DNA of 64,000 nucleotides from Streptomyces sp. TG1A-60 (GTDB lineage Bacteria > Actinomycetota > Actinomycetes > Streptomycetales > Streptomycetaceae), in contig NZ_CP147520.1 in assembly GCF_037201975.1 (NCBI RefSeq), positions 1,426,001 through 1,490,000 on the forward strand, given 5' to 3'. The notes under the pieces were generated by a model that was not told the DNA's origin, made no database searches, and saw only the letters and a list, made by a program, of their open reading frames with translations. Shown piece by piece: positions 52,901 to 62,429 of this stretch (position 1 is its first letter; the number at the start of each line of letters is the position of its first letter). The position numbers were made by a program, and so were the translations under genes.

Positions 52901-54613
52901 ATGGCGACGCATACTGAACCGGTTGCTCCGGTTCCCGCGGTGGAGCGCCGCAGCAAGGGGCAGGTGGTCGTTTCCTGGCTGACCACGACCGATCACAAGA
53001 AGATCGGTCACCTCTACCTGATCACGTCCTTCGGGTTCTTCCTGATCGGCGGGGCGCTGGCGATGGCGGTCAGGGCGGAGCTGGCCCGGCCGGGACTGCA
53101 ACTGGTGTCCAGCGAGCAGTACAACCAGGCGTTCACGCTGCACGGCACGATCATGTTGCTGCTGTTCGCGACGCCGACCTTCGCCGGGTTCGCCAACGCG
53201 ATCATGCCGCTGCAGATCGGCTCGCCGGACGTCGCCTTCCCCCGGCTGAACATGCTCTCGTACTGGTTCTTCCTCTTCGGCGGGCTGATCGTGCTGGGTG
53301 GCCTCGTCACGCCCCAGGGCGCCGCCGACTTCGGGTGGACCGCCTACACGCCGCTCAGCCGGGAAGAACGCAGCCCGGGCATCGGTGCCGACATGTGGAT
53401 CATGGGGCTCGCGCTGGCCGGGTTCGGCACGATCCTCGGCGCGGTCAACTTCATCACCACGATCATCTGCATGCGCGCCCCCGGCATGACCGTGTTCCGG
53501 ATGCCTATCTTCACCTGGAACGTGCTGCTCACCTCGGTGCTGGTCCTGCTCGCCTTCCCCGTCCTGGCCGCCGCCCTGTTCGCACTGGAGGCGGACCGCG
53601 AGTTCGGCGCCCACGTCTTCGCACCCGAGAACGGCGGGGCCGTCCTGTGGCAGCACCTGTTCTGGTTCTTCGGCCACCCCGAGGTCTACATCGTCGCCCT
53701 GCCGTTCTTCGGCGTGGTCACCGAGATCCTGCCGGTCTTCTCCCGCAAACCGATCTTCGGATACATGGGACTGGTCGGCGCCACCATCGCCATCACCGGC
53801 CTGTCCGCGACCGTGTGGGCCCACCACATGTTCGCCACCGGCGCGGTACTGCTGCCGTTCTTCTCCTTCCTGAGCTTCCTCATCGCCGTGCCCACCGGGG
53901 TGAAGTTCTTCAACTGGATCGGCACGATGTGGAAGGGCTCGATCTCCTTCGAACCGCCGATGCTGTGGGCGGCCGGCTTCCTCGTCACCTTCCTCCTCGG
54001 CGGCCTCACCGGCGTCCTGCTCGCCTCACCGCCGATGGACTTCCACGTCACCGACAGCTACTTCGTCGTCGCCCACTTCCACTACGTGCTCTTCGGCACC
54101 ATCGTCTTCGCGATGTTCGGCGGGTTCAGCTTCTGGTGGCCGAAGATGACCGGCACCATGCTCGACCACCGCCTGGAGGAGATCCACTTCTGGACCCTGT
54201 TCACCGGCTTCCACACCACCTTCCTCGTCCAGCACTGGCTCGGCGCAGAAGGCATGCCCCGCCGCTACGCCGACTACCTGGCCGCCGACGGCTTCACCGC
54301 CCTCAACACCCTCTCCTCCATCGGCGCCTTCCTCCTCGGCCTGTCCACCCTGCCGTTCCTCTACAACGTGTGGAAGACCGCCAAGACCGGCAAGAAGATC
54401 GAGGTCGACGACCCCTGGGGCTACGGCCGGTCCCTGGAATGGGCCACCTCCTGCCCTCCCCCGCGCCACAACTTCGTCACGCTGCCACCCATCCGTTCCG
54501 AATCCCCCGCCTTCGATCTGCACCACCCCAGGCTGGCGCAGATCGAACAGCGTGAGAACGTGGGCAGGCGCGACGCCGTGGACGCCGAGAGCCACAAGGG
54601 CGAACCGCGGTGA
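52901..54613 (+). CDS. ctaD: Cytochrome c oxidase subunit I
   Basis: A 570-residue haem-copper oxidase catalytic subunit with about 12 membrane helices. Ligand motifs are visible: the haem His in [29 protein letters not shown] (CuB His and cross-linked Tyr), AHHMFATG (CuB His pair as HHMF) and [11 protein letters not shown] (haem a/a3 His). It catalyses oxygen reduction with proton pumping. Subunits II-IV are not next to it, so this is probably an orphan second ctaD copy, as many Streptomyces carry. The next small gene overlaps its stop (GTGA). Confidence 0.95.
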   Translation: MATHTEPVAPVPAVERRSKGQVVVSWLTTTDHKKIGHLYLITSFGFFLIGGALAMAVRAELARPGLQLVSSEQYNQAFTLHGTIMLLLFATPTFAGFANAIMPLQIGSPDVAFPRLNMLSYWFFLFGGLIVLGGLVTPQGAADFGWTAYTPLSREERSPGIGADMWIMGLALAGFGTILGAVNFITTIICMRAPGMTVFRMPIFTWNVLLTSVLVLLAFPVLAAALFALEADREFGAHVFAPENGGAVLWQHLFWFFGHPEVYIVALPFFGVVTEILPVFSRKPIFGYMGLVGATIAITGLSATVWAHHMFATGAVLLPFFSFLSFLIAVPTGVKFFNWIGTMWKGSISFEPPMLWAAGFLVTFLLGGLTGVLLASPPMDFHVTDSYFVVAHFHYVLFGTIVFAMFGGFSFWWPKMTGTMLDHRLEEIHFWTLFTGFHTTFLVQHWLGAEGMPRRYADYLAADGFTALNTLSSIGAFLLGLSTLPFLYNVWKTAKTGKKIEVDDPWGYGRSLEWATSCPPPRHNFVTLPPIRSESPAFDLHHPRLAQIEQRENVGRRDAVDAESHKGEPR

Positions 54614-54984
54614 AGCGCGGCCGGCACGAGGCGCCGCTCGACGGGCGCGACGGCCTGCCGACCGACGCGATCGAGGGCTATCTCCTCGCCCGTACCCACC
54701 AGGAGCAGGCACTGCGCGAAGCCGAGGACCTCTGCGCCCGGATGCCCTGGCTGACCACCGCCCAGGCGGAGGACGTCACGCACCACTACCTCCGCCGGCG
54801 CATCGACCTGACCCGCCGGATACTGCTGTCCACGACCGAGCGGGCCGCACAGCTCCAGGAGGAGTACGAGACCCGTTACGCCCTCCTGCGGCGCTCCCTG
54901 CTCAAACGCCACGCAGCCTGCGCGTCCGCCTTCCTCGCCTGCTCCGGCGGCATCAGCACACTGATCTGCCTGCTCACCCGCTGA
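54610..54984 (+). CDS. Small membrane-tailed protein linked to ctaD
   Basis: A 124-residue protein of unknown function. The body is helical and charged ([40 protein letters not shown]), and the C-terminus has a hydrophobic segment ([20 protein letters not shown]) that could anchor it in the membrane. Translational coupling to ctaD by a GTGA overlap suggests a role with that oxidase. I know no named family. Confidence 0.7.
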   Translation: MKRGRHEAPLDGRDGLPTDAIEGYLLARTHQEQALREAEDLCARMPWLTTAQAEDVTHHYLRRRIDLTRRILLSTTERAAQLQEEYETRYALLRRSLLKRHAACASAFLACSGGISTLICLLTR

Positions 54985-55359
54985 CGGCTGCACGCCAACC
55001 GGTTGGGCGAACCCGTCGGCGACGGCCCTGACCGGCGGGCGGGCCTTCCGGTCCCCACCACCCCGGCCGTCCGGCCGCGCAGATCTCGGCCCATGAGCCC
55101 GTCGAGTCTGAGGTCGAACTCCCGGGTGCGGTGCGCGGCCCGCACGATCCGGCGGTCCACGGCGAGCGCCGGCGCCCAGGCGAACTCCGCGACCGAGTAC
55201 GGCGAGTAGGACGACACCCGCGCCACGGTCAGCCCCAGTTCCTCGGCCGCCGTCACCTCGCGGGCCGGGCCGGCGATCCGGACGACGCACGGACCGCGTC
55301 GTCGCCCGGCTTGGAAACCACGCACCGTCGACAGTCGGGAGAACGACCGGTCCATGGGG
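54985..55359. other. Intergenic region holding the dehydrogenase relic
   Basis: A 375-bp spacer between convergent genes. Besides the D-lactate dehydrogenase-like remnant at 55040-55300 I see nothing else, and no clear terminator. Confidence 0.5.
55040..55300 (-). pseudogene. D-lactate dehydrogenase/2-hydroxyacid dehydrogenase fragment
   Basis: The minus strand reads AAEELGLTVARVSSYSPYSV, RTREFDLRLDGLMGRDLRGR and TAGVVGTGR, which match the middle of D-2-hydroxyacid dehydrogenases up to the start of the NAD-binding GxGxxG. The N-terminal part and the entire catalytic remainder are missing, and the usual AEH is AEF. A gene relic between ctaD and the SWIM gene. Confidence 0.72.
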
Positions 55360-57603
55360 TCAGTCCTCGGTGGTTCCGAGGCCCGACAGCGTGCCCACCG
55401 GGTCGAGGTCCGGGGTGCCTCTCGGCCACCAGTCGTCACGGCCGGGTTCGGACTCGTAGGCGTACCAGAGGCCGTCGCGGCCGAGGCGGAGCTGGACGTG
55501 GCCGCGGGGGTGGGTGAGGTGGTTGCGCCAGGGGCGGAACGCCGGGAGGTCGGCGGCGAGCAGCAGGGGGCGGGCGCGGTCGAAGCGGCCGGCCGGCGGG
55601 TCCCAGGGCTCCTCCAGGACGGTCAGCCCTTCGAGGCCGCCCTGGCGCCAGGCGGCGACCGCGCGGGCCAGGTCGGCGGGGGTCCGGCCGGTGGCGGCGG
55701 CCAGGGAGGAGTACAGGGCGCGGGTCGCGGCGGTGAGACCGGAGCCGGGGCGGGCGGCGGCGAGCCGTACCGCGTCCTGCCACAGCGTCAGTTCGGCCAC
55801 CGGGTCGCGTCCGGTGGTGAGCAGCGCGTGCGCGCGGGCAGCGGCGTCGGTGGCCAGCTGGTCCAACGCGAACGGGTCGGGGTCGCCGGGCCCGCCCGGG
55901 TACGCCGGGGGTTGCTCCGGGTGCGGAGGCGGGGGCAACGGGGCGGGCAGCGGCGGGAGGGTGCGCGGGGCGAGGGCGTCGCGGGCCCGCACGCCCGGAA
56001 GCGGTGCGGGCTCGCGCTCCTGAGCGGCGCGTGCCGCACGGGCCGCGTTGCGCCGCGACAACGCGTCGATCAGCTCCCGCTCGCCGCGCCCCCGCAGCAG
56101 CAACAGCACGAACGGGTCCTCGTCCAGCAGTCGCGCCGTCTGATAGCAGAGCGCGGCGGCGTGCTTGCAGGGGTGCCCGAAGTCCGGGCAACCGCAACGG
56201 GGTTCGAGCTCTCCGGGGCCGGGCAGGAGCCGCACGCCTCGCGGTGCGGCGGGTCCGGGGCCACCTTCCGGTCCGGCGAGAGCCTGCGGCAACTCCTTGT
56301 CCAGCAAGGCGGCGATGTGTCCCGGCTGCTCCGCCGCCGCGTCCAGGAAGCGGTCCCACTCGCCGTCGTCGAGTGTCCGCAGGCGGACCTGTACGCGGTA
56401 CGGCCGAGGCCTGCTCCCGTGCACGTACGCCAGCACCAGCCCCGGCGTGACGGTGATCGCGTCCACGTGCCCCTTGTCGGCATACGCCCGCCCCCGCGCC
56501 AGCCGCGCCGGGTCCAACGCCTCCTTTTCCAGGGCCGTCACCCACGCGTTGCCCCACCAGCTCCCCGCGAACGCCTCCCCGGCCGAGGGACGCGGCGGGA
56601 AGGGCCGGAAGGTGCGCCGCAGCTCGCCGTCCCGGGAGGGGGCGGCCATGGTGCGGGGGACGCGGGGGGTTGCGGGGGAGTCCGGTCGGGGGCCGCCGGG
56701 GCGGTCGGCACGTGGGTGGTCGGCGCCAGGGGGCAGGGCGGTAAGTGAGTCTCGCCGGTCGACGCCGGGGGCGGACTCCGGGCCGGACACGGCCCCTGGC
56801 TCGGCTTCGGCCGGCGAAGGTTCCCGCCGCGCGGAGGTGCCGCCCGGGGCCAGGGACAGGCCAGGGTCGTCGTGCGCGGTGTGGTCGTGGACGGAGGAGT
56901 CGTGGACAGCGGCATGGGGCACGCCCTCGCCGGTGGCCGTCACACCGTCACGGGCCCGCCCGTGGTCCGTGCCCTCGGTGGGGGTCTCGTGGGGTTCCGG
57001 CCCTTCGGACGGCGACTGGAAGGCGTCGGCGAGCAGTTCGCGCAGGGCGCGAGCCCGGTTTCCCTCGTCTCGGTCTCCGAGTGCACGCCGGGCACCGCCC
57101 CGCGTACCTCGCCCCTCCCCCGGCCGGGCCGGCCGCGAACCCCGGCCCCCCTTGCCGCCCGGATCCTCGGCGTCGGTGCCCTCCGCCTCGACGCGGGCCC
57201 GGTCAGCCGCGTCACGCGCGGCACGCAATGCCTCCCGTGCGATGTCACCGGGGCGAGCCCCCGGCTTGGTGTCCTCGCCGGAACGAGCGCCGGGCTCAGC
57301 CTCCTCACCAGGCCGCGCACCGGGATCCCGTCCCGTCGTCGGCGCGGCGGCGCCCCGCTCCGCCGCCTGGCCCTCCGCCCCCGCCGCCCGGGATTCGGCG
57401 GCCTTCCTCAACGCCTCCCGCGCCACGTCACCCGGCCGAGCGGCGGCGCGCGCGGCGGCCGAGCCTCGCGGCTCCCCGGCCTCGGCCCCGTACCTCTCCC
57501 GTTCCCGCGCGGCCCGCAACGCCCGGCGGGCCGCATCTGCGGGCCGGTCACCCTTCCCGGCGGGTCCGTCCACGTGCCCCGGCGTCCCCTCTCCCCCACT
57601 CAC
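55360..57603 (-). CDS. SWIM zinc-finger protein
   Basis: A 747-residue protein. The first ~300 residues are low-complexity (Ala/Arg/Glu/Pro, with repeated DVAREALRKAAES and DIAREALRAARDA-like segments). A conserved domain follows: TFRPFPPRPSAGEAFAGSWW, ALEKEALDPARLARGRAYAD, then the SWIM motif CGCPDFGHPCKHAAAL (CxCxnCxH). GTG 57603 overlaps the stop of the SNF2 helicase gene, a pairing seen widely in actinobacteria. It probably binds DNA or protein with that ATPase. Confidence 0.9.
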   Translation of the reverse strand: MSGGEGTPGHVDGPAGKGDRPADAARRALRAARERERYGAEAGEPRGSAAARAAARPGDVAREALRKAAESRAAGAEGQAAERGAAAPTTGRDPGARPGEEAEPGARSGEDTKPGARPGDIAREALRAARDAADRARVEAEGTDAEDPGGKGGRGSRPARPGEGRGTRGGARRALGDRDEGNRARALRELLADAFQSPSEGPEPHETPTEGTDHGRARDGVTATGEGVPHAAVHDSSVHDHTAHDDPGLSLAPGGTSARREPSPAEAEPGAVSGPESAPGVDRRDSLTALPPGADHPRADRPGGPRPDSPATPRVPRTMAAPSRDGELRRTFRPFPPRPSAGEAFAGSWWGNAWVTALEKEALDPARLARGRAYADKGHVDAITVTPGLVLAYVHGSRPRPYRVQVRLRTLDDGEWDRFLDAAAEQPGHIAALLDKELPQALAGPEGGPGPAAPRGVRLLPGPGELEPRCGCPDFGHPCKHAAALCYQTARLLDEDPFVLLLLRGRGERELIDALSRRNAARAARAAQEREPAPLPGVRARDALAPRTLPPLPAPLPPPPHPEQPPAYPGGPGDPDPFALDQLATDAAARAHALLTTGRDPVAELTLWQDAVRLAAARPGSGLTAATRALYSSLAAATGRTPADLARAVAAWRQGGLEGLTVLEEPWDPPAGRFDRARPLLLAADLPAFRPWRNHLTHPRGHVQLRLGRDGLWYAYESEPGRDDWWPRGTPDLDPVGTLSGLGTTED

Positions 57604-60437
57604 GCCGGCCTCCGCAACGACACCAGGTCGGTCAGCTCGCGGTCCGTGAGTTCCGTGAGGGCGGCCTCTCCCGAGCCGAGGACGGCGTCGGAGAGGGCCC
57701 GCTTGGACTCCAGCATGACGGCGATGCGGTCCTCGACGGTGCCCTCGGTGATGAGACGGTGGACCTGGACGGGCTGGGTCTGGCCGATGCGGTAGGCACG
57801 GTCGGTGGCCTGTTCCTCGACGGCGGGGTTCCACCAGCGGTCGAAGTGGATGACGTGGCCGGCACGGGTGAGGTTCAGGCCGGTGCCCGCGGCCTTGAGG
57901 GACAGGACCAGTACCGGCGTCACCCCGCTCTGGAAACGGTCCACCATGTGTTCGCGGTCCCTCACGGGCGTACCGCCGTGCAGCAGTTCGACGGGGACGG
58001 CGCGGGCGGCGAGATGCGCGGTGATCAGACGGGCCATGCCGACGTACTGGGTGAAGACCAGCGCGGAGCCGTCCTCGGAGAGCAGGGTGTCCAACAGCTC
58101 GTCCAGGAGGGCCATTTTGCCGGAGCGGGCGGCGAGGCCGTCCCCGGCGGACGCGCCCGCCTCCTCTTTCAGATACAGCGCCGGGTGGTCGCAGATCTGC
58201 TTCAGGGCGCCCAGCAGTTTCAGGACCAGGCCCCGGCGGGCGATGCCCTGCGCCGTCTCGATGGCCAGCAGCGACTCGCGGACGACGGCCTCGTACAGCG
58301 CGGCCTGTTCGCGGGTGAGGGCGACGGGGTGGTCGGTCTCGGTCTTGGGCGGGAGTTCGGGGACGATGCCCGGGTCTGACTTCTTGCGGCGGAGCAGGAA
58401 GGGGCGGACCAGGCGGGCGAGGCGGGTCACGGCCTCCTCGTCCTCGCCGTTCTCCACGGCGCGGGCGTGGCGGGCGCGGAAGGACTTCAGGGGGCCGAGG
58501 AGCCCCGGGGTCGTCCAGTCGAGCAGGGCCCAGAGCTCGGAGAGGTTGTTCTCGACCGGGGTGCCGGTGAGGGCCACGCGCGCGGGGGTGGGGATCGTGC
58601 GCAGGGCTTTCGCCGTCGCCGCGTAGGGGTTCTTCACATGCTGGGCCTCGTCGGCGACGACCATGCCCCATTCCTGCCTGCCCAGGCGCGGGGCCGCCGA
58701 GCGCATGGTGCCGTAGGTGGTGAGGACGAAGCCGCCGTGGAGATCGTCCAGGGTGCGGTCGGGGCCGTGGAAGCGGCGTACGGGCACGCCGGGGGCGAAC
58801 CGGGCGATCTCGCGCTGCCAGTTGCCCAGCAGGGAGGCGGGGCAGACGACGAGTGTGGGGGCGGGGCGGGCCCGGCGCAGGTGCAGGGCGATGACCGTGA
58901 TCGTCTTGCCGAGGCCCATGTCGTCGGCGAGGCAGCCGCCGAGGCCGAGTGAGGTCATGAGGTCCAGCCAGGCCAGGCCCCGCAGTTGGTAGTCGCGCAG
59001 GGTGGCCGTGAGGCCCGGCGGCGGGTCGACAGGGCCGATGCCGGCCGTCAGTCGGTCGCGGAGGGCCGCCAGTGCGCCGACCGGTACCGCTTCCACCGTC
59101 TCGCCGTCGACCTCGGCGGTGCCGGTGAGGGCCACGGACAGCGCGTCCACCGGGTCGAGCAGGCCCAGTTCGCGGGCTCGGGCCTTGCGGACGAGGGCCG
59201 GGTCGACGAGGACCCACTGGTCGCGCAGACGGACGATCGGCCGGTGTGCCTCGGCGAGGGTGTCCATCTCGGCTTCGGTGAGCGGGTCGCCGTCGAGCGC
59301 CAACTGCCAGCGGAACCGCAGCAGTTCCTCGCTCTCGAAGAAGCCGGTGCCGTCCGTGGCGGAGCCCGGCGCCGGGCGTACCTCGGCGCGTGCGCTCAGG
59401 TCGTGGGCCAGGCCCCGTGGCCAGTGCACGGCGACGCCGGCCGCGCCGAGCCGGGTGGCGGCGACACCGAGCAGGTCGGACAGCTCGTCCTCGGAGAGGG
59501 CGAGGACGTCGGGCACGTCCTGCTCGGAGAGGCGGTCCAGGGGCGGCCAGACCCGGGCGGCACGTCGGACGGCGAGGGCGGCGTCCACGCGCGCGCGGGG
59601 CCCGAACGCCGGGTCCGCGTCGCCCGCCCACAGCGCCGCCGCGTCGACGACGAGCGTGGGGTCGGCGAGGCTGTGCACCTGCACGACGGCCGCGCCCGCC
59701 CGCGAGGCCCCTTCGCTGTCGTCGAAGAGCTCGTGTGCCGCCAGGTCGAGGCGCAGGGAGACGCGTACGCCCGCGTCCATACCCGCGGCGACCTCGGCCG
59801 CCCAGTCACGTGCGCCCGGCAGCCGCTGTCCGGCACTCGCCGCGAACGGTTTCCCGGAGACGTACGGCGCCGCCGGACCGCGCGGCAGTGTGTCGGCGAC
59901 CGCGTCCAGGAAGGACCGCATCAGCGGCTCCGGCTCGGGCAGCCGCAGCGGGCCCGTGCCGGGCAGCGGCACGGCGTGGCCCTCGTACGACAGTGCCGCG
60001 GCGACGGCTCTCAGGTGCGCGATGTCGTCCGGGTCGAGCGGTCCCGCCCGCCACGCGTCGTACCCCTCGGCGGTCAGTCCCGGCAGCAGCCGCCCCCGGG
60101 CGACCAGTCGCAGCGCGTGCAGCGCCGCCGCACCCCAGCAGGCCGTGGCGGGATGGGCGGCCGGTTCGCGCCGGGCACGCGTGAGCAGCGGCAGGGCTTC
60201 ACCGACCGGCAGGCACACGGCGGGGACGGTGCCCCGGCGGACGCCGGAGCCGTGTCGTCGTACGACCGTGAGGTCCTCGGTGTCTCCCGGCGGCGGCTCC
60301 CCGCCTTCGGGGTCCCAGAAGGCGAACCGGCCGTGGCGGGGCAGCGGGGCAGGCAGGAAGACGGCGGCCAGCCGGGAGGTGGGGGCCGTCCGCGCGGGGA
60401 CGGCCGTGTCGGCCTCCGGAACAACCATGACCCGCAT
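57600..60437 (-). CDS. SNF2-family DEAD/H-box helicase-like ATPase
   Basis: A 945-residue protein with a family-specific N-terminal half and a C-terminal SNF2 motor: LRDYQLRGLAWLD, Walker A ADDMGLGKTITVIALHL, VVADEAQHVKNP (DEAQ motif II), VALTGTPVENNLSELWALLD (motif III), and in the second lobe LVFTQYVGMARLITAHL and DRWWNPAVEEQATDRAYRIG with QTQPVQ (motif VI). ATG 60437 is chosen with GGGAGG upstream; a GTG at 60449 overlaps that site. It likely remodels nucleoprotein complexes, with the SWIM protein as partner. Confidence 0.93.
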   Translation of the reverse strand: MRVMVVPEADTAVPARTAPTSRLAAVFLPAPLPRHGRFAFWDPEGGEPPPGDTEDLTVVRRHGSGVRRGTVPAVCLPVGEALPLLTRARREPAAHPATACWGAAALHALRLVARGRLLPGLTAEGYDAWRAGPLDPDDIAHLRAVAAALSYEGHAVPLPGTGPLRLPEPEPLMRSFLDAVADTLPRGPAAPYVSGKPFAASAGQRLPGARDWAAEVAAGMDAGVRVSLRLDLAAHELFDDSEGASRAGAAVVQVHSLADPTLVVDAAALWAGDADPAFGPRARVDAALAVRRAARVWPPLDRLSEQDVPDVLALSEDELSDLLGVAATRLGAAGVAVHWPRGLAHDLSARAEVRPAPGSATDGTGFFESEELLRFRWQLALDGDPLTEAEMDTLAEAHRPIVRLRDQWVLVDPALVRKARARELGLLDPVDALSVALTGTAEVDGETVEAVPVGALAALRDRLTAGIGPVDPPPGLTATLRDYQLRGLAWLDLMTSLGLGGCLADDMGLGKTITVIALHLRRARPAPTLVVCPASLLGNWQREIARFAPGVPVRRFHGPDRTLDDLHGGFVLTTYGTMRSAAPRLGRQEWGMVVADEAQHVKNPYAATAKALRTIPTPARVALTGTPVENNLSELWALLDWTTPGLLGPLKSFRARHARAVENGEDEEAVTRLARLVRPFLLRRKKSDPGIVPELPPKTETDHPVALTREQAALYEAVVRESLLAIETAQGIARRGLVLKLLGALKQICDHPALYLKEEAGASAGDGLAARSGKMALLDELLDTLLSEDGSALVFTQYVGMARLITAHLAARAVPVELLHGGTPVRDREHMVDRFQSGVTPVLVLSLKAAGTGLNLTRAGHVIHFDRWWNPAVEEQATDRAYRIGQTQPVQVHRLITEGTVEDRIAVMLESKRALSDAVLGSGEAALTELTDRELTDLVSLRRPA

Positions 60438-60574
60438 ACGTCCGGTCACCTCCCGCCCCTGTGTCGGATGAGCCGCCTCCGGCTCCGATCAGCTGTCTCC
60501 GACTCTACGGGCGGGGTCCGACAATCGGCTCCGACGCCTGTGCACGGGCGGGTCCGGGCCGGTATTCTCCCTGG

Positions 60575-61156
60575 TCAGGGGACTGTCCGTGAGACCACGT
60601 ACACCATCGGATGGTCCGGGTCGGACCGGTTCACGACGATGTCATGGGTGGGCGCGGGGTTCTTCTGGTCGTTGACGAGGCCGTACCAGGGGCCGGGGCC
60701 GGTGAAGTCCCAGCCGACGATCCGCCGGTCCCGGGTGTTGATGGCGATCTCGTCGTCCTCCAGATCGTCCGTACCGACCCCGATCTGGTGGAGGAAGCGC
60801 TCCAGGCCCTCGTTGCTCGTGTAGAACTGCACGTACAGACGGCTGGTCTTCCAGTTGTTGGTCTCGTAGTACGCGACGTACTCGGAGTACGGCGGGATCG
60901 GCACCTCGTAGAGGCGCCGCTGGACCCGGGAGGGCCAGCGGGCGGTGAGGCCGGTCGCCGAGTACTTCGCCTCCTTGTCCTTGCCGCTGTCGCGGCTCTG
61001 GTTGGCGGAGATCACCAGATAGCCGGCCGGTACGCCGATGAGCAGCACGATGATCGCCAGGGTGATCGCCCGGCGGCGGATCCTGCGACGGCGGTTCTCG
61101 ACGGGCCGCTCCGGCTCCTCGGGGGAGGCGTTCCGGCGCGGCGCCGAGGGGCTCAC
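60575..61156 (-). CDS. Membrane-anchored conserved protein of unknown function
   Basis: A 193-residue protein with a basic N-terminus, one membrane helix (AITLAIIVLLIGVPAGYLVI at ~30-50) and an extracellular domain containing VPIPPYSEYVAYYETNNWK and RRIVGWDFTGPGPWYGLV. The topology suggests an outward-facing domain. It overlaps the ROK kinase gene (GTGA) and is therefore co-translated with it. I do not recognise a named family. Confidence 0.75.
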   Translation of the reverse strand: MSPSAPRRNASPEEPERPVENRRRRIRRRAITLAIIVLLIGVPAGYLVISANQSRDSGKDKEAKYSATGLTARWPSRVQRRLYEVPIPPYSEYVAYYETNNWKTSRLYVQFYTSNEGLERFLHQIGVGTDDLEDDEIAINTRDRRIVGWDFTGPGPWYGLVNDQKNPAPTHDIVVNRSDPDHPMVYVVSRTVP

Positions 61157-62298
61157 GCGGTGTCCTGGGTGGTGCGGCGGGCCTCCACGTACCGCGCGTA
61201 ACGCTCGTACCGCTCCACTCTGCGCCGGTTGGCCCGGCGGAAGCGGCGGGCGACGAGTCTGGCGAGGTCGGCGGCGCCGACCATGCCGGCCTCGGGCCCG
61301 AGCTGGGCGCGCGCGATCCGGGCCTCGGGGCGGTAGCCGCGGCCGGTGAGATGGCGGCGGAAGGCGTCCCGGGCAGGGCCGATGAGGAGGTCGTCGGCGG
61401 CCGAGACGCCGCCGCCGATGACGAAGCAGGACGGGTCGAGGGCGGCGGCCAGGTTGGCGATGCCGACGCCGAGCCACTGGCCGATGTCCTGGAGCAGTTC
61501 GACGCACATCGCGTCGCCCTCGCGGGCGAGTTCCGTGATCACCGGCCCGGTGATGTCGCCGATGTTCCCCTTGACGTGCTCGATGATCCCGTACGCCACC
61601 GGGGAGTCGGCCGCCGCGAGTTCGCGGGCCTCTCTGACCAGGGCGTTCCCCGAGCTGTACTGCTCCCAGCAGCCGCGGTTGCCGCACGGGCAGCGGTGGC
61701 CGCCGGGCACGACCTGCATATGACCGAACTCGCCCGCGACGCCGAACTTGCCGCGCTTGACCTGGCCGTCCTCCAGGATCGCGCCACCGATGCCGGTACC
61801 GAGCGTGATCATGACCAGGTGGTCCTCGTCGCGGCCGGCGCCGAAGCGCCACTCGGCCCAGGCGGCGGCGTTGGCGTCGTTGTCGACCAGGACCGGCACC
61901 GCGAGGCGGCCGGCGAGACGGTCGCGCAGCGGCTCGTTGCGCCAGGACAGGTGGGGGGCGAACAGCACGCGGTTGCGGTCCGCGTCGACCCAGCCGGCGG
62001 CCCCGATGCCGACGGCGTGCACATCGTGCCGGTCGGAGAGGTCCAGGACCAGCTCCGTGATGGTGTCCTCGACGACCCGGGGGCTCTTGGACTTGTCCGG
62101 GGTCTCCGTGCGGAGCTTCTCCAGGATGTTGCCGTCGGCGTCCACGACGCCCGCCATCACCTTCGTGCCGCCGATGTCGATGCCGACGGTCGGGACGCGG
62201 GGGGCCGTCAGGTGGGAGCGGCGCTCGCGCGTTCCCACGGTTCGCAGGACGGTGGCCCGCGCGGAGCCGCGGTGGGTGAAGTCGCGGTAGGTGCTCAT
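61153..62298 (-). CDS. ROK-family sugar kinase (glucokinase-like)
   Basis: A 381-residue ROK kinase. The ATP-binding VGIDIGGTKVMAGVVDADGN lies at ~38-57, LVDNDANAAAWAEWRFGA holds the catalytic Asp, ITLGTGIGGAI is the second phosphate loop, and the zinc motif is GGHRCPCGNRGCWEQY (CxCGxxGCxE). It has no N-terminal DNA-binding domain; the ~35-residue extension is basic but lacks a helix-turn-helix. It would phosphorylate a hexose. It lies 131 bp after a GntR regulator gene on the same strand. Confidence 0.9.
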   Translation of the reverse strand: MSTYRDFTHRGSARATVLRTVGTRERRSHLTAPRVPTVGIDIGGTKVMAGVVDADGNILEKLRTETPDKSKSPRVVEDTITELVLDLSDRHDVHAVGIGAAGWVDADRNRVLFAPHLSWRNEPLRDRLAGRLAVPVLVDNDANAAAWAEWRFGAGRDEDHLVMITLGTGIGGAILEDGQVKRGKFGVAGEFGHMQVVPGGHRCPCGNRGCWEQYSSGNALVREARELAAADSPVAYGIIEHVKGNIGDITGPVITELAREGDAMCVELLQDIGQWLGVGIANLAAALDPSCFVIGGGVSAADDLLIGPARDAFRRHLTGRGYRPEARIARAQLGPEAGMVGAADLARLVARRFRRANRRRVERYERYARYVEARRTTQDTA

Positions 62299-62429
62299 CG
62301 GGCCGATTCTGCCTTAACGCTCCGCTGGGTGCGGTGTGGGGGCCGGGGGTGCCATCGGTGTCGTTCCCGGGTGCGGGTGCGTGCGGGCTGGTCGCGCGGT
62401 TCCGCGCCTCTGAGGAGCGGGGCCCCTTT

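Noticed and set aside
57604..59631. Upstream extension of the SWIM protein frame through the helicase gene
   Set aside because: This part is Arg/Pro-rich and lies antiphase over the well-conserved SNF2 motor; the GTG at 57603 overlapping the helicase stop is the natural start.
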